A DNA stretch of 64,000 nucleotides from NCBI RefSeq assembly GCF_904846155.1, contig NZ_CAJGZP010000001.1, forward strand, positions 1,798,001-1,862,000. Reading direction: 5' to 3'. Positions 45,660 to 55,328 of the stretch are shown one piece after another. Under the pieces are notes generated by a model. It did no database searches. It was not told where the DNA came from and saw only the letters and a program-made list of their open reading frames with translations. Origin of the DNA: Psychrobacter fulvigenes (GTDB taxonomy: Bacteria; Pseudomonadota; Gammaproteobacteria; Pseudomonadales; Moraxellaceae). The stretch's first letter is position 1, and each line of letters starts with the position of its first letter. The position numbers were made by a program, and so were the translations under genes.

Positions 45660-45911
45660 GGCATAAACTTATTGGGTAAAGGACTGTGGTAAACAGAAAA
45701 AACACGACTAGGATAACGGCTTGACACCATAATGGAAAGCACTGATATTTGCTATTTAATTAGAATACAAATCAAGACTTGCTGCTAATCTAGTGAAATA
45801 ACGCTTGTTGCTAAACTTATAACAAAATTATTAATGAATGCTCATATTAATCAAAGGTTATTAGCGTTAACTTAGACTGAATTTTACAACTAAAATATTA
45901 GGATGCATGAC

Positions 45912-46399
45912 ATGGCTTATTGGCTGATGAAGTCCAATCCAAAATTTTTGGCATTGACGATCTACAACGCTTGGGCACAGACAGTTGGGATGGCGTACGT
46001 AACTACCGCGCTCGTAATTTTATGCGCGATTATATGAAAGTCGGTGACAAGGTATTTTTTTACCATTCAAGTGCCAAGCCATCTGGCGTGGCTGGCATCA
46101 TGAGCATCAGCCAAGCAGGCTACCCTGACCCCACTCAATTCCATCCCGAGCATCGACATTACGATCCAATAGCAACGGAAGAGGAACCACGTTGGTATAT
46201 GGTGGATGTTACCTTTGAGCAGGCGTTTTTGGATGTTTTGCCATTATCAGAGTTAAAGTTTATCCCTACGCTTGAGGATTCATTGCTACTCAGAAAAGGC
46301 TGCGAACAATTAACCGTGATTCCGCTTGAACCCAAACACTGGCAGGCTATCATGGCTATGGCAGAGACGCTTGAGATACTGCCTGAGAGTTTTGAATAG
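45912..46399 (+). pseudogene. EVE-domain protein with frameshift after residue 10
   Basis: The ATG at 45912 with AGGA upstream starts MAYWLMKSNPK, exactly the usual EVE-domain N-terminus, then runs out of frame in the A4T5 stretch near 45940. The main frame resumes IFGIDDLQRLGTDSWDGVRNYRARNFM, VGDKVFFYHSSAKPSGVAGIM, ... RWYMVDVTFEQAF. EVE domains bind modified bases in DNA or RNA. One extra base (A or T) would restore about 162 residues. Read literally, only a TTG at 45920 opens the frame, which lacks the first strand. Confidence 0.8.
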
Positions 46400-46473
46400 C
46401 ATTACTATGAATATTCGAGTCCTGAGAAGCGTTGACATCACATAACGGCTTCTTTACCATTCTCTCTACTTTT

Positions 46474-46510
46474 AACCTGTCAGTTCATAACTTGAATTGA
46501 CGGGTTATTT
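46474..46510 (+). terminator. Terminator after the EVE-domain gene
   Basis: The stem AACCTGTCA (46474-46482) pairs with TGACGGGTT (46498-46506), including one G-U pair, and is followed by a T-rich stretch. Confidence 0.7.
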
Positions 46511-46624
46511 TTATTTTAGTGTCTTTTATTTTCAATCAGAGTATTATCGTCCGCACTGTTTTTCTCTACACCATCTTACTATGAAAGTGTTGATGGCAGT
46601 ATTTACTTATCAATAATAACCACC

Positions 46625-48016
46625 GTGAATAATGAAAAGTTGCTAACTATGGTTTTTCCATTATCCTTTCCAGATTTTAAAAGCTACAGCTTACGCTTGG
46701 GCGTGCTTGCATTGCCTATCTTGATTACCCAGTTTTGCCAAGCAGCACTTGGCGTCGTTGATGCCATCATGGCAGGACAAGTCTCAGCACTCGATCTGGC
46801 TGCTGTCGCGGTTGGCTCTGGTATTTGGCTGCCGCTATTTTTATTAGCCACAGGCATCTTAATCGCGACCACACCTTTGATTGGTGAGGCGATAGGTCAA
46901 AACAAACACAGTCAAGTACCACATATTACCCAACAATCAATCTGGGCGGCTGGAGTCATTGGTATCGCTGGGTTTATCATCGTCAACCTTATGCCAAATG
47001 TACTTGGGATTATGGGTGTACCTGACAATATTCGACCCATAGCCTCACAATATTTACATGGGGTATCCTTTGGCTTCCCTGCTATGGCAGTGTATGCAGT
47101 GTTACGCAGCTACTGTGAGGCGCTCGGACGACCAGAGCCAGTGACCGTTATCAGTATCATTGGTCTGTTGGCTGACATTCCGCTCAACTATATTTTTATC
47201 CATGGCTTATTTGGCATGCCAGAGATGGGCGGCGCTGGTTGCGGCGTAGCAACCGCCATCGTTCTATGGATAAACGTATTGCTTTTGGGCACTTATACTA
47301 CTTTTACCAAACGTCAGCAGTTTGCCAGTACCCGCTTTTTTTATAGCTTTACCAAACCCAATCGCGAGCAAATCACCAAATTACTGAAGCTAGGCATACC
47401 CATTGGCATTTCCATCTTTTTTGAAGCCAGTTTATTTAGCTTAGGGGCGTTGGTTATTAGCCCGTTAGGTGAGCTGGCGACGGCGTCACACCAAGTGGCC
47501 TTGTCAGTGACGTCACAGCTGTTTATGATTCCCATATCGGTCGCCATGGCACTGACCATCATGGTCTCTAACCGCTTTGGTGAAAAAAACCTCATGGCCC
47601 TGCGCCAAGTACAAGCGACTGGGCTAATATGGACAGTGATTATTGCTGTTGTCTGTATGCTTGGAATTTGGCTATTTAGACCTCAGTTAGCCGCCGCTTT
47701 TACTGATAACTTAGAAGTACGATCACAAGCCATGCATTTGCTCATCTTTGCACTTGGTTATCAGCTGTTTGATGGTTGGCAGGTCAACGTCGCGGGTATA
47801 TTGCGCGGTATGCAGGACACCACTGTGCCTATGTGGGTGACGCTGTTTTGTTATTGGCTCGTCGCTCTGCCACTTGGTATCTATTTAGTGCGCTTTACGG
47901 ATGTTGGGGCGCAGGGTTTTTGGATGGCATTGATTACGGGTTTGTTCTTATCCTCTATACTCCTGACACTGCGATTACGCTATCAGCAAAAGCGCCTACT
48001 AGAGCTATGGGGATAA
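46625..48016 (+). CDS. MATE-family multidrug/metabolite efflux transporter (NorM-like)
   Basis: 463 residues with twelve hydrophobic helices in two similar halves. The N-terminal block LGVLALPILITQFCQAALGVVDAIMAGQVSALDLAAVAVGSGIW (about 25-68) and the later LGIPIGISIFFEASLFSLGALVISPLGELATASHQVAL (about 256-293) are the paired MATE signatures. It exports cationic compounds in exchange for Na or H ions. The track start is a GTG at 46625; an ATG at 46649 (MVFPLSF) is an alternative. No operon partner was seen. Confidence 0.9.
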   Translation: MNNEKLLTMVFPLSFPDFKSYSLRLGVLALPILITQFCQAALGVVDAIMAGQVSALDLAAVAVGSGIWLPLFLLATGILIATTPLIGEAIGQNKHSQVPHITQQSIWAAGVIGIAGFIIVNLMPNVLGIMGVPDNIRPIASQYLHGVSFGFPAMAVYAVLRSYCEALGRPEPVTVISIIGLLADIPLNYIFIHGLFGMPEMGGAGCGVATAIVLWINVLLLGTYTTFTKRQQFASTRFFYSFTKPNREQITKLLKLGIPIGISIFFEASLFSLGALVISPLGELATASHQVALSVTSQLFMIPISVAMALTIMVSNRFGEKNLMALRQVQATGLIWTVIIAVVCMLGIWLFRPQLAAAFTDNLEVRSQAMHLLIFALGYQLFDGWQVNVAGILRGMQDTTVPMWVTLFCYWLVALPLGIYLVRFTDVGAQGFWMALITGLFLSSILLTLRLRYQQKRLLELWG

Positions 48017-48352
48017 CCTTAGTCAACAAATGCTAGCACTTACTGGCCACATAGACTATGATAAATAATGGCTCTTTTAATGTATGCCTATAATAAATAC
48101 AATCACCTTTACCCGCTACAGAAATGCAAGGACGCTTTCTTTTTTAAATATAGCTGGCACAGCATCGAAGCTTTAGAAAACATATGAGGTCTTACCAATA
48201 TGTATGTTTGCGTCAAAAAAATGTAAAATATTCCAGTTAACAACTGTACATTGATTGCTCATTGCAGCAATTATAGGTATCATTAGCAACTAACTAAACA
48301 ATATTTTGTTACACTATTTCTTTTTAAATTCAGCAGAGGTATAAAAAAAACT

Positions 48353-48781
48353 ATGGATATTGAAAAAATACGCACCCTAATCGCCCTCATGGAAGAAAAC
48401 GAGCTGGTCAATTTAGAAGTCAGTTCAGACGATGAGCATATTAGTTTAACCCGTCACTATGACGCCCCTGCTCCTACGATGATGGCTGCGCCTGCTGCTG
48501 CCGCTCCTATTGCTGCGACCCCTGCCAAAGCAGCTGGCAAAGCTGGTAGTGTAGAGACAGCTCCGATGGTTGGTGTCTTTTATTCTGCTGCTAGTCCTAA
48601 TGATCCACCGTATGTTAAGGTCGGTCAAAAAGTACAGGCTGGTGATACCTTAGGTATCATTGAAGCAATGAAAATCATGAACCCGCTTGAAGCGACTCAA
48701 AGTGGTGTTATTGACGAGATCTTAGTGGACAACTCTGAGGTTGTACAGTTTGGCCAGCCAGTTATACGCTATAAAGCCTAA
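48353..48781 (+). CDS. accB: Biotin carboxyl carrier protein of acetyl-CoA carboxylase
   Basis: 142 residues. The N-terminal helix MDIEKIRTLIALMEENELVNLEVS is typical of AccB; an Ala/Pro-rich linker (about 42-68) follows; the C-terminal biotinyl domain has EAMKIMNPLEA with the biotinylated Lys (about 108). The thumb of the domain is present (SAASPNDPPYVKVGQ). An operon with accC follows after 115 bases. The AccBC holoenzyme makes malonyl-CoA for fatty acids. Confidence 0.96.
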   Translation: MDIEKIRTLIALMEENELVNLEVSSDDEHISLTRHYDAPAPTMMAAPAAAAPIAATPAKAAGKAGSVETAPMVGVFYSAASPNDPPYVKVGQKVQAGDTLGIIEAMKIMNPLEATQSGVIDEILVDNSEVVQFGQPVIRYKA

Positions 48782-48896
48782 TTGTACTTGCTGTACCTTA
48801 TTTTGTTATGCTCAATTTATCGCTCATATTCATAGTCAATTATGAGTAAATTGCAGCGATTGAGTTGATCAACACCGCTTTGACAAGGATGACCCC

Positions 48897-50258
48897 ATGA
48901 TAAAAAAACTGCTCATCGCCAACCGAGGTGAGATTGCCTTACGTATCGTACGTGCGTGTAAAGCGCTAGGTATTGAGACTGTCGGTGTCTATTCCACCGC
49001 AGACGCCAACCTCATGCATCTACGCTTCGTTGATGAAGCGATCTGTATCGGCAACCCAAGTGCCAGCGAAAGCTATTTGAATATCAATACCATCTTAACG
49101 GCAGCTGAAATCTCTGGTGCTGACGCTATTCATCCTGGTTATGGTTTTTTGGCTGAAAATGCTGAATTTGCTGAACGCATCGAAGAAGCCGGCTTAACCT
49201 TCGTGGGACCCACTGCTGATCATATCCGTCTAATGGGCAACAAAGTCTCTGCCATTAATGCCATGAAAAAAGCAGGTGTACCAACTGTGCCTGGATCCGT
49301 TGGCGCTGTAACTCTGCACAATGCTGAAGAGCAAGCGCGTAATATCGGCTTTCCGCTTATCATCAAAGCAGCCTCTGGTGGCGGTGGTCGTGGTATGCGC
49401 GTCGTAGAACGCTTCGACGAGCTTATCGGTCAAGTACAAGCAGCTAGGCAAGAAGCTGAGCTGTGGTTTGGTGACGATACCGTCTATATGGAGCGCTACT
49501 TACAAAACCCGCGCCATGTCGAGATTCAAGTATTGGGTGACGGGAATGGTAATGCCATTCATCTATACGATCGTGACTGCTCCCTGCAGCGTCGCCATCA
49601 AAAAGTACTAGAAGAAGCCCCTGCTCCTGATATCCCTGATGATGTTCGTGAGCCGATATTGCAAGCGTGTGTGAAAGCTTGTGAGTTGGTTCAGTATCGC
49701 GGTGCTGGGACATTTGAGTTTTTATTTGAAAACAATGAGTTCTTCTTTATTGAAATGAACACAAGGGTGCAAGTCGAGCACACCATCACTGAGATGATCA
49801 CTGGTATTGATGTGGTCGTTGAGCAGCTCAAGATTGCAGCAGGCTACGGTCTCTCTTATCGTCAAAGTGAAATTGAAGTTCAAGGCCATGCCATCGAGTG
49901 TCGTATCAATGCTGAAGATCCAGTGACTTTTGTGCCGTCACCTGGTACGGTCACCCAACTGTTCACGCCTAGTGGTGCGGGAATACGTTTTGACTCACAT
50001 CTGTATCCCGGTTATGAGATACCATCTTATTATGACTCGTTAATAGGCAAGCTTATTTGTCATGGGCAGACACGCCAGCAAGCAATATCAAAGACACTGC
50101 ATGCCCTTGATGAGCTGATTATTGAAGGTATTAAGACCAATATACCTATGCATCGTGATGTCATTTTAGCGGATGAAGGTTTTGTTAATGAAGCACAAAA
50201 CATTCACTATCTAGAAGAAGAGCTGCTCAAGTCTCAAGAGACTAAAACAGCAAAATAG
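48897..50258 (+). CDS. accC: Biotin carboxylase subunit of acetyl-CoA carboxylase
   Basis: 453 residues, ATP-grasp biotin carboxylase. [22 protein letters not shown] at the start; the glycine-rich lid [14 protein letters not shown] (about 158-171), [10 protein letters not shown], the catalytic [22 protein letters not shown] (about 286-307) and [13 protein letters not shown] follow. The length matches E. coli AccC (449). It carboxylates biotin on AccB with bicarbonate and ATP. It is second in the accBC operon and ends with a terminator. Confidence 0.97.
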   Translation: MIKKLLIANRGEIALRIVRACKALGIETVGVYSTADANLMHLRFVDEAICIGNPSASESYLNINTILTAAEISGADAIHPGYGFLAENAEFAERIEEAGLTFVGPTADHIRLMGNKVSAINAMKKAGVPTVPGSVGAVTLHNAEEQARNIGFPLIIKAASGGGGRGMRVVERFDELIGQVQAARQEAELWFGDDTVYMERYLQNPRHVEIQVLGDGNGNAIHLYDRDCSLQRRHQKVLEEAPAPDIPDDVREPILQACVKACELVQYRGAGTFEFLFENNEFFFIEMNTRVQVEHTITEMITGIDVVVEQLKIAAGYGLSYRQSEIEVQGHAIECRINAEDPVTFVPSPGTVTQLFTPSGAGIRFDSHLYPGYEIPSYYDSLIGKLICHGQTRQQAISKTLHALDELIIEGIKTNIPMHRDVILADEGFVNEAQNIHYLEEELLKSQETKTAK

Positions 50259-50302
50259 CTAAAACCTTATCCTAGGACATACGCTAATACTTCTCATAAC
50301 TG

Positions 50303-50336
50303 AAAAAACCGCTCTCTTAAAGAAAGCGGTTTTTTT
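50303..50336 (+). terminator. Terminator of accBC
   Basis: AAAAAACCGCT (50303-50313) pairs with AGCGGTTTTTT (50324-50334), directly followed by more T residues. Confidence 0.85.
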
Positions 50337-50446
50337 GTGCTTGATGGACGATGCAAGACAAATATACAAACATAATAGCGATGTTCACTATCTACTATAT
50401 TTAGTAGTTTTATTTGCTAGATTTATTTACTAATTTCATTCATTAG

Positions 50447-51064
50447 CTATGGCAATACTCTATGGAAATTCATATAGCATTCTGCGCCATCAGGATCAGC
50501 ACACCACTGCATTGTATTGCCTTCATGGTTTAAAAAAGCAATCACTGCTTCACCCGTTTGATCAACTTGGTTGCCTGAGCAGTCGACTTCATTATTATCA
50601 TAAAGGGTCTTGATGGCTATGATAGGTAAGCCTTCTTCACGGTGCGTCACCAAATAACGTCCATATGTCCATTCTTTTCCACTAACCGACCACATTTCAT
50701 TATCTGCGCCAAAGTTATATAACTCACGGCATTGATTGGTTGTGGTTGCTGCTTTTATGGGGCTAGTACTCGTAGGTTTAATATTCAAAATGCGTTGTTC
50801 ATTTTGAGTCAGTACCCCACCTTCTGTACTAGCAGTTATCTTAGGCTCATTGGTTTCGATATTTTGAGTAAGTTCCTGCGCTGCTTGTCTGGCTGCAGCC
50901 TCTTTAGTCATGGTCACTTCGCTGTCTAAATCTATCTCCCATTGTCCAGCGATGGCAGGGCTAATATGCGTTTTGATGACCGATTGACTGACTGGCTCGC
51001 CATTGGCAGGTAATGATGCCAAAATAGATGCTAAGGTGAATGACGCAAATGAGATAGGTTCCAT
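50447..51064 (-). CDS. Secreted protein of unknown function
   Basis: The frame is 221 codons if read from 51112, but the ATG at 51064 (MEPISFASFTLASILASLPANG) has AAGGT upstream and begins a weak signal peptide; the rest of the longer frame runs into a 105-bp repeat. The C-terminal 90 residues are the conserved-looking part: QCRELYNFGADNEMWSVSGKEWTYGRY, NNEVDCSGNQVD, MQWCADPDGAECYMNF, with four cysteines that could form disulfides. I recognise no family. A hydrophilic Ala/Thr/Gln-rich linker lies before it. Confidence 0.7.
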   Translation of the reverse strand: MEPISFASFTLASILASLPANGEPVSQSVIKTHISPAIAGQWEIDLDSEVTMTKEAAARQAAQELTQNIETNEPKITASTEGGVLTQNEQRILNIKPTSTSPIKAATTTNQCRELYNFGADNEMWSVSGKEWTYGRYLVTHREEGLPIIAIKTLYDNNEVDCSGNQVDQTGEAVIAFLNHEGNTMQWCADPDGAECYMNFHRVLP

Positions 51065-51099
51065 AATTAACCTTGTATTTTTATTTATAATAATAAGCA

Positions 51100-51204
51100 A
51101 TACCATTTTCAAAAATTAGAGTAACGCGGAAAACTTGCGCAAGTACTACATCTAGTAAGCTTAGCGAGTTTGACAACGTTAATCGCACTTTTTGGGTTTG
51201 GTAT
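51100..51204. repeat. 105-bp repeat family B, copy 1, with IS630-like ends
   Basis: The ends ATACCATTTTCAAAAA and TTTTTGGGTTTGGTAT form an imperfect inverted repeat; the right end is the same as the end of the IS630-family element at 17308-18391. Copy 2 at 63516-63620 has exactly the same length and about 80-85 percent identity by eye, with a core CGCAAGTACTACATCT. This is the pattern of a miniature non-autonomous (MITE-type) element. Confidence 0.75.
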
Positions 51205-51363
51205 AATGTGCACACATTAGTGTAAGTCTTAGACACCGAACACACAAGTAACATTATGCTATTAGTGCTTGGCTTAAAACAGACATTTATATGTCTAAGA
51301 AGCCTTAAAGCATCATAGTCAAGCAATTTTAAAAGTACTCCGACTATACTCCCCCTGCAAACG

Positions 51364-51402
51364 CAAAATAACGCTATGCATCATAAAGAAACATAGCGTT
51401 AT
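51364..51402 (-). terminator. Terminator of leuA
   Basis: On the minus strand ATAACGCTATG pairs with CATAGCGTTAT (plus positions 51392-51402 and 51368-51378) and is followed by TTTTG. It lies 27 bases past the leuA stop. Confidence 0.75.
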
Positions 51403-51428
51403 CGACATTCAGACTAATCTAATTTAGC

Positions 51429-53213
51429 TTATGCTGCTACTGTCGTTGGCGCTTGAGCAAAAGCAGACAGTGCACCTTTGAGCATTGCAGATACCGTGCT
51501 GCTACAAGTACCGATGCCAGAATACACCTCACCATCGACATTTAACTGAATATAAGCGGCCGCATTGGCGTCGGTCTTATTATCATTATTGTTGCCATCA
51601 TCGATACCATCGCCGCTATTGTGCTGCGGGTTGATGGCATGTTCAGCATAGTTAATGACATGTATCGACTTACCAGTATACTGTGCAAGCCCATCGATAA
51701 ATGAAGATAAGGGACCGTTACCTGTGCCATCAAGAGTAATGGCATCGCCATTCATCTGTACTTGGCCATTAAAGAACACTTCACCGCCTTTGTTATTGAC
51801 ACTATAATCAAGAAGCTCAAAGCTACCTTGCTTCAAGTAAGTGTCTTCAAAGGTCTGCAAAATCTCATCGTTTTGTAGTTCTCGTGCAGCCGCTTCAGCT
51901 TGTTGCTGAATGACACCACTAAAGTCAATTTGCATCCAGCGTGGTAAGTTGAAGCCGTAATTACGTTGTAAGATATACGCCACACCCCCTTTACCAGACT
52001 GGCTATTGATACGTACCACATCTTGGTAACTGCGACCAATGTGCGCAGGATCAATCGGTAGGTAAGCCACGTCCCAGACGTTATTTGTTTCGTCTTGATG
52101 CTTCTCATTATAATCAAGAGATTTTTTAATCGCATCTTGATGCGAGCCACTAAAGGCGGTAAATACCAATTCGCCAACATACGGATGACGCGGATGTAAT
52201 GGCAAGTTATTACACTCGCTAACCACCTGCACAATCTCACTCATGTTGCTAAAATCAAGCTCAGGGTCGATACCTTGACTGAACATATTCATCGCCATGA
52301 CCATGATATCCATATTACCCGTACGCTCACCGTTACCAAGCAAGGTACCTTCGATACGATCCGCGCCAGCAAGCACACCAAGCTCAGCGGCAGCCACAGC
52401 ACAGCCACGGTCGTTATGAGTATGTAGGCTGATAGTGACATGTTCACGCTGTGCTAAGTGACGGCAAAAGTATTCTACCTGATCAGCAAAGACATTAGGC
52501 ATAGAGGCTTCAACAGTGGCTGGTAAGTTAATGATAACCCCCTGCCCTTGCTGTGGCTGCCACACTTCACAGACAGCATCACAAACTTCTACTGCATACT
52601 CAGTCTCTGTTTGACTAAAGCTCTCTGGTGAATACTGAAACACCCACTCTGTTTCTGGATACTTGGCGGCATACTGCTGCAACAGCTTGGCACCAGTGAT
52701 AGCAATCTCTTTGATCTCAGCTTTATCTTTGCCATACACCTTTTCGCGCTGTATCTTACAGGTAGAGTTATAGACGTGCACAATGGCACGTTTGGCACCT
52801 TTTAACGACTCAAACGTACGCGCAATGAGATGCTCACGCGCTTGTACCAATACCTGTAATGTGACATCTTCAGGGACATGGTTTTCTTCGATAAGCTGGC
52901 GGGCAAAGTCGAATTCAACTTGCGCAGCAGAGGGGAAGCCAATCTCTATCTCTTTAAAACCAACACCAACTAGCGTCTTAAAGAAGCGCATTTTTTGTTC
53001 AATGGTCATAGGATCAATGAGCGCCTGATTACCATCTCGCAGATCTACGCTTGCCCATATTGGTGCTTTTTCTAGCGTTTTGCTTGGCCAAGTGCGATCT
53101 AGCAGCGACGGTGCAAAAGCAAATGGACGATATTTGCGATAATCAAAAGCGGCATGCTTTGGGGTAATTTTTGCAGGGCGTTTGGCCGCATTTTGTGTGG
53201 TATTGTCAGACAT
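51429..53213 (-). CDS. leuA: 2-isopropylmalate synthase
   Basis: A 594-residue LeuA of the long type, condensing acetyl-CoA with 2-oxoisovalerate to begin leucine synthesis. WASVDLRDGNQALIDPMT (about 56-73) carries the HMGL-like active site; ITISLHTHNDRGCAVAAAELGVLAGADRIEGTLLGNGERTGN (about 262-303) the metal-binding His pair. The C-terminal regulatory domain (from about 450) senses leucine, but contains an Asn/Asp-rich insertion (GDGIDDGNNNDNKTDAN) that looks unusual. The ATG at 53213 with AGAGGA upstream is preferred over the TTG at 53219. It is divergent from an Lrp/AsnC regulator. Confidence 0.95.
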   Translation of the reverse strand: MSDNTTQNAAKRPAKITPKHAAFDYRKYRPFAFAPSLLDRTWPSKTLEKAPIWASVDLRDGNQALIDPMTIEQKMRFFKTLVGVGFKEIEIGFPSAAQVEFDFARQLIEENHVPEDVTLQVLVQAREHLIARTFESLKGAKRAIVHVYNSTCKIQREKVYGKDKAEIKEIAITGAKLLQQYAAKYPETEWVFQYSPESFSQTETEYAVEVCDAVCEVWQPQQGQGVIINLPATVEASMPNVFADQVEYFCRHLAQREHVTISLHTHNDRGCAVAAAELGVLAGADRIEGTLLGNGERTGNMDIMVMAMNMFSQGIDPELDFSNMSEIVQVVSECNNLPLHPRHPYVGELVFTAFSGSHQDAIKKSLDYNEKHQDETNNVWDVAYLPIDPAHIGRSYQDVVRINSQSGKGGVAYILQRNYGFNLPRWMQIDFSGVIQQQAEAAARELQNDEILQTFEDTYLKQGSFELLDYSVNNKGGEVFFNGQVQMNGDAITLDGTGNGPLSSFIDGLAQYTGKSIHVINYAEHAINPQHNSGDGIDDGNNNDNKTDANAAAYIQLNVDGEVYSGIGTCSSTVSAMLKGALSAFAQAPTTVAA

Positions 53214-53266
53214 AATCAATCCTCTTCGATGATGTGATAGGCTAGGATGTATTTACGAAATATACT

Positions 53267-53282
53267 TCATCTCATGAGATGA
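53267..53282. promoter_or_regulatory. Perfect 16-bp palindrome upstream of leuA
   Basis: TCATCTCATGAGATGA is a perfect palindrome about 54-69 bases before the leuA start, in the region shared with the divergent Lrp-type gene. Candidate operator; the binding protein is unknown. Confidence 0.5.
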
Positions 53283-53354
53283 TAATTTGTATTATAATAA
53301 TAGCAAAGTTTATGCGCTAAAAAGCAGCTTTATCAATTAAATTAATGACTAGTT

Positions 53355-53371
53355 TTAGTGATTAACACTAA
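53355..53371. promoter_or_regulatory. Candidate operator TTAGTG-N5-CACTAA near the lrp-type gene
   Basis: An inverted repeat of 6+6 bases with a 5-base AT spacer lies about 47-63 bases before the regulator's ATG. The spacing and AT content fit an Lrp/AsnC-type site, perhaps for autoregulation. Confidence 0.45.
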
Positions 53372-53417
53372 TATTCAATATATAATTGATATAAACCACT
53401 AAAAATCAATAAATTTT

Positions 53418-53906
53418 ATGACTGACAGAGATTTGACTACCCAAAGCGCTCATGTAGTTGATGATATCGATAGACGCCTTTTGCGTCTATTACGGACTGA
53501 AGCACGCATGAGTATTACTGAGCTGGCCGAGCACGTTAATCTGTCAGCGACTCCCTGTGCACGCCGTATCAAACGTCTAGAAGATGCAGGTATTATCACA
53601 GGTTACCATACCCAAACCGATGCAGAAAAGCTTGGCTATCCTCTGGCAGTGTTCATCGCTGTCAGTATGGATCGCCATACTGCTGAGCGCTTTGAGATGT
53701 TTGAACAAAAGGTTCAAAGCTTCGATGAAGTCATTAGCTGTAGCATCGTCACAGGCCGATCTGAAGATTACCTCATTAAGGTGCGAGTACGCGATATGGC
53801 GCACTATGAAGAGTTCTTGTTACATAGACTAAATCGCATTGAGGGAGTCGCACAAGTGCATACCAGCTTTGAGCTACGAGAGGTATTTAGCCGTAGTATT
53901 GTTTAA
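53418..53906 (+). CDS. Lrp/AsnC-family transcriptional regulator
   Basis: 162 residues. The N-terminal winged helix-turn-helix (DDIDRRLLRLLRTEARMSITELAEHVNLSATPCARRIKRLEDAGIITGYHTQTD, about 15-68) is typical of Lrp/AsnC; the C-terminal RAM domain has EVISCSIVTGRSEDYLIKVRV (about 113-133), where the G-x-x-D effector-binding loop is seen. The family senses amino acids, often leucine. Being divergent from leuA, it is a natural candidate to control leuA and itself (inference). Confidence 0.9.
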   Translation: MTDRDLTTQSAHVVDDIDRRLLRLLRTEARMSITELAEHVNLSATPCARRIKRLEDAGIITGYHTQTDAEKLGYPLAVFIAVSMDRHTAERFEMFEQKVQSFDEVISCSIVTGRSEDYLIKVRVRDMAHYEEFLLHRLNRIEGVAQVHTSFELREVFSRSIV

Positions 53907-53963
53907 CAGATGACAACTTCCCTATTTTGCATATCTCAGCCCTTCTTATGAAAGCTCATGTTA

Positions 53964-55238
53964 TCAAAGCTGATGATTTCGTTGCTGACGAAACAATATG
54001 ATCAGTCCAAGCCCAATCATTAACCCGATAGCAGCGACCAACAGTCCTGCATTAAAGTTGTCGTCCTGCCCTGCCAGCGCCACCGTCACTAATGGCCCGA
54101 TAAACTGCCCAAGTGCATAAGCCAGTGTGGCAAGCCCTATCAATAAGTTTGAATAAGCAGGATTGATGTTTTTGATGATGGTCAAGGTCATTGAGACCAT
54201 ACCAACAAAGGTTAACCCCAAAATAACCGCATTTGCATATAAGCCAAGCGCACCTTCGAACCATAAAGGCAAAAACATACCAAATGCCTGCAATAAGGTC
54301 AAACCCATCAAGGTTTTTATCTCGCCTATGCGTTTGGCAAGTGCGCCCCATAGAGGGTTGGATAGCATCGCAAAAATACCGACCAGCAACCAGATCAGCA
54401 ATCCAGCATAATTCTGTGTCGTCAGCCTTTGTGCAGCCATCACTGGCAAAAATGTGGCTGAGGTAATATAACCGAACCCTGCTAGCACATAGCTTGCTGA
54501 CAAGAGCAGAATGGCTTTGGTATGACCAACGATTGCTTCATACAGCGCGCGTTTAAAATTAGTATAAGCTTGAGATATAGATAGTTGCGCAGAATTATGC
54601 TTTGAATGTTCCTGTCCTACTTCGCCAGAAGTATCTGCGGCTATGCCTACAGGCCGTAAACCATATAGCAGCCACAGTAGTGGCAAACTACTCACGCCCG
54701 CAACCAGCCAAATGATATCAAAGTGGTAGCCAAGCACTAATAACCACCAAGTCAGCACTGCCGAGAGACTGATACCAACACCGATCCCCGCATAATGCAA
54801 CGCTGAAAGCACAGAGCGGCGCTCGTTACTAAAGCTTTGTATCACCAGTGACGAGCTCAAAATCATCGCGACACCGCTAGCGATACCTGATAGCAGGCGA
54901 ATGACATACCATAGATTTAATGACATCTCTGGCACGACGAGTAGCATGGTAGTGATCACACTGACAATCGTCCAAAACATCAGCATTTGCCACGTCAATC
55001 GCTGCGGCACAAACATAGCAATGAGCGCCCCAATAAAATAACCAATATAATTAACCGACGCCATCCAACCAGCGATGGCAGTCGATAACGATAGTTGAGC
55101 CATAATATCGGGTAAGGTGGCGGTAAATAAAAAGCGCCCATAGCCCATTACCACCGCTAGACAGTAGAGTCCTATCCAAGCGATGGCTGCTTCATTAGTA
55201 ATAATAGGGAATAGGCGGCTTTTGGGAACAGTCGTCAT
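53964..55238 (-). CDS. YbfB/YjiJ-type MFS transporter
   Basis: 424 residues with twelve helices. The N-terminal YCLAVVMGYGRFLFTATLPDIM (about 24-45) with the GYGRF signature fits the YbfB family of the major facilitator superfamily. ASVNYIGYFIGALIAMF follows. A hydrophilic loop between the two halves (about 205-230) is normal for MFS. The ATG at 55238 (MTTVPKSR) is preferred to the TTG at 55259. The substrate is unknown; it is last in the leftward run from ampG. Confidence 0.85.
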   Translation of the reverse strand: MTTVPKSRLFPIITNEAAIAWIGLYCLAVVMGYGRFLFTATLPDIMAQLSLSTAIAGWMASVNYIGYFIGALIAMFVPQRLTWQMLMFWTIVSVITTMLLVVPEMSLNLWYVIRLLSGIASGVAMILSSSLVIQSFSNERRSVLSALHYAGIGVGISLSAVLTWWLLVLGYHFDIIWLVAGVSSLPLLWLLYGLRPVGIAADTSGEVGQEHSKHNSAQLSISQAYTNFKRALYEAIVGHTKAILLLSASYVLAGFGYITSATFLPVMAAQRLTTQNYAGLLIWLLVGIFAMLSNPLWGALAKRIGEIKTLMGLTLLQAFGMFLPLWFEGALGLYANAVILGLTFVGMVSMTLTIIKNINPAYSNLLIGLATLAYALGQFIGPLVTVALAGQDDNFNAGLLVAAIGLMIGLGLIILFRQQRNHQL

Positions 55239-55328
55239 GACAGAGCCAATTTGTGGCAATTAGCACACAATCCTTTGTGTTAGAAAATCTATAAGCAATA
55301 CTCAAAAGCCGCCATAAATTATTAAAGG

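Noticed and set aside
51081..51326. 81-codon leftward frame overlapping the 105-bp repeat
   Set aside because: Half of it is repeat sequence, composition is not protein-like and it has no ribosome site.
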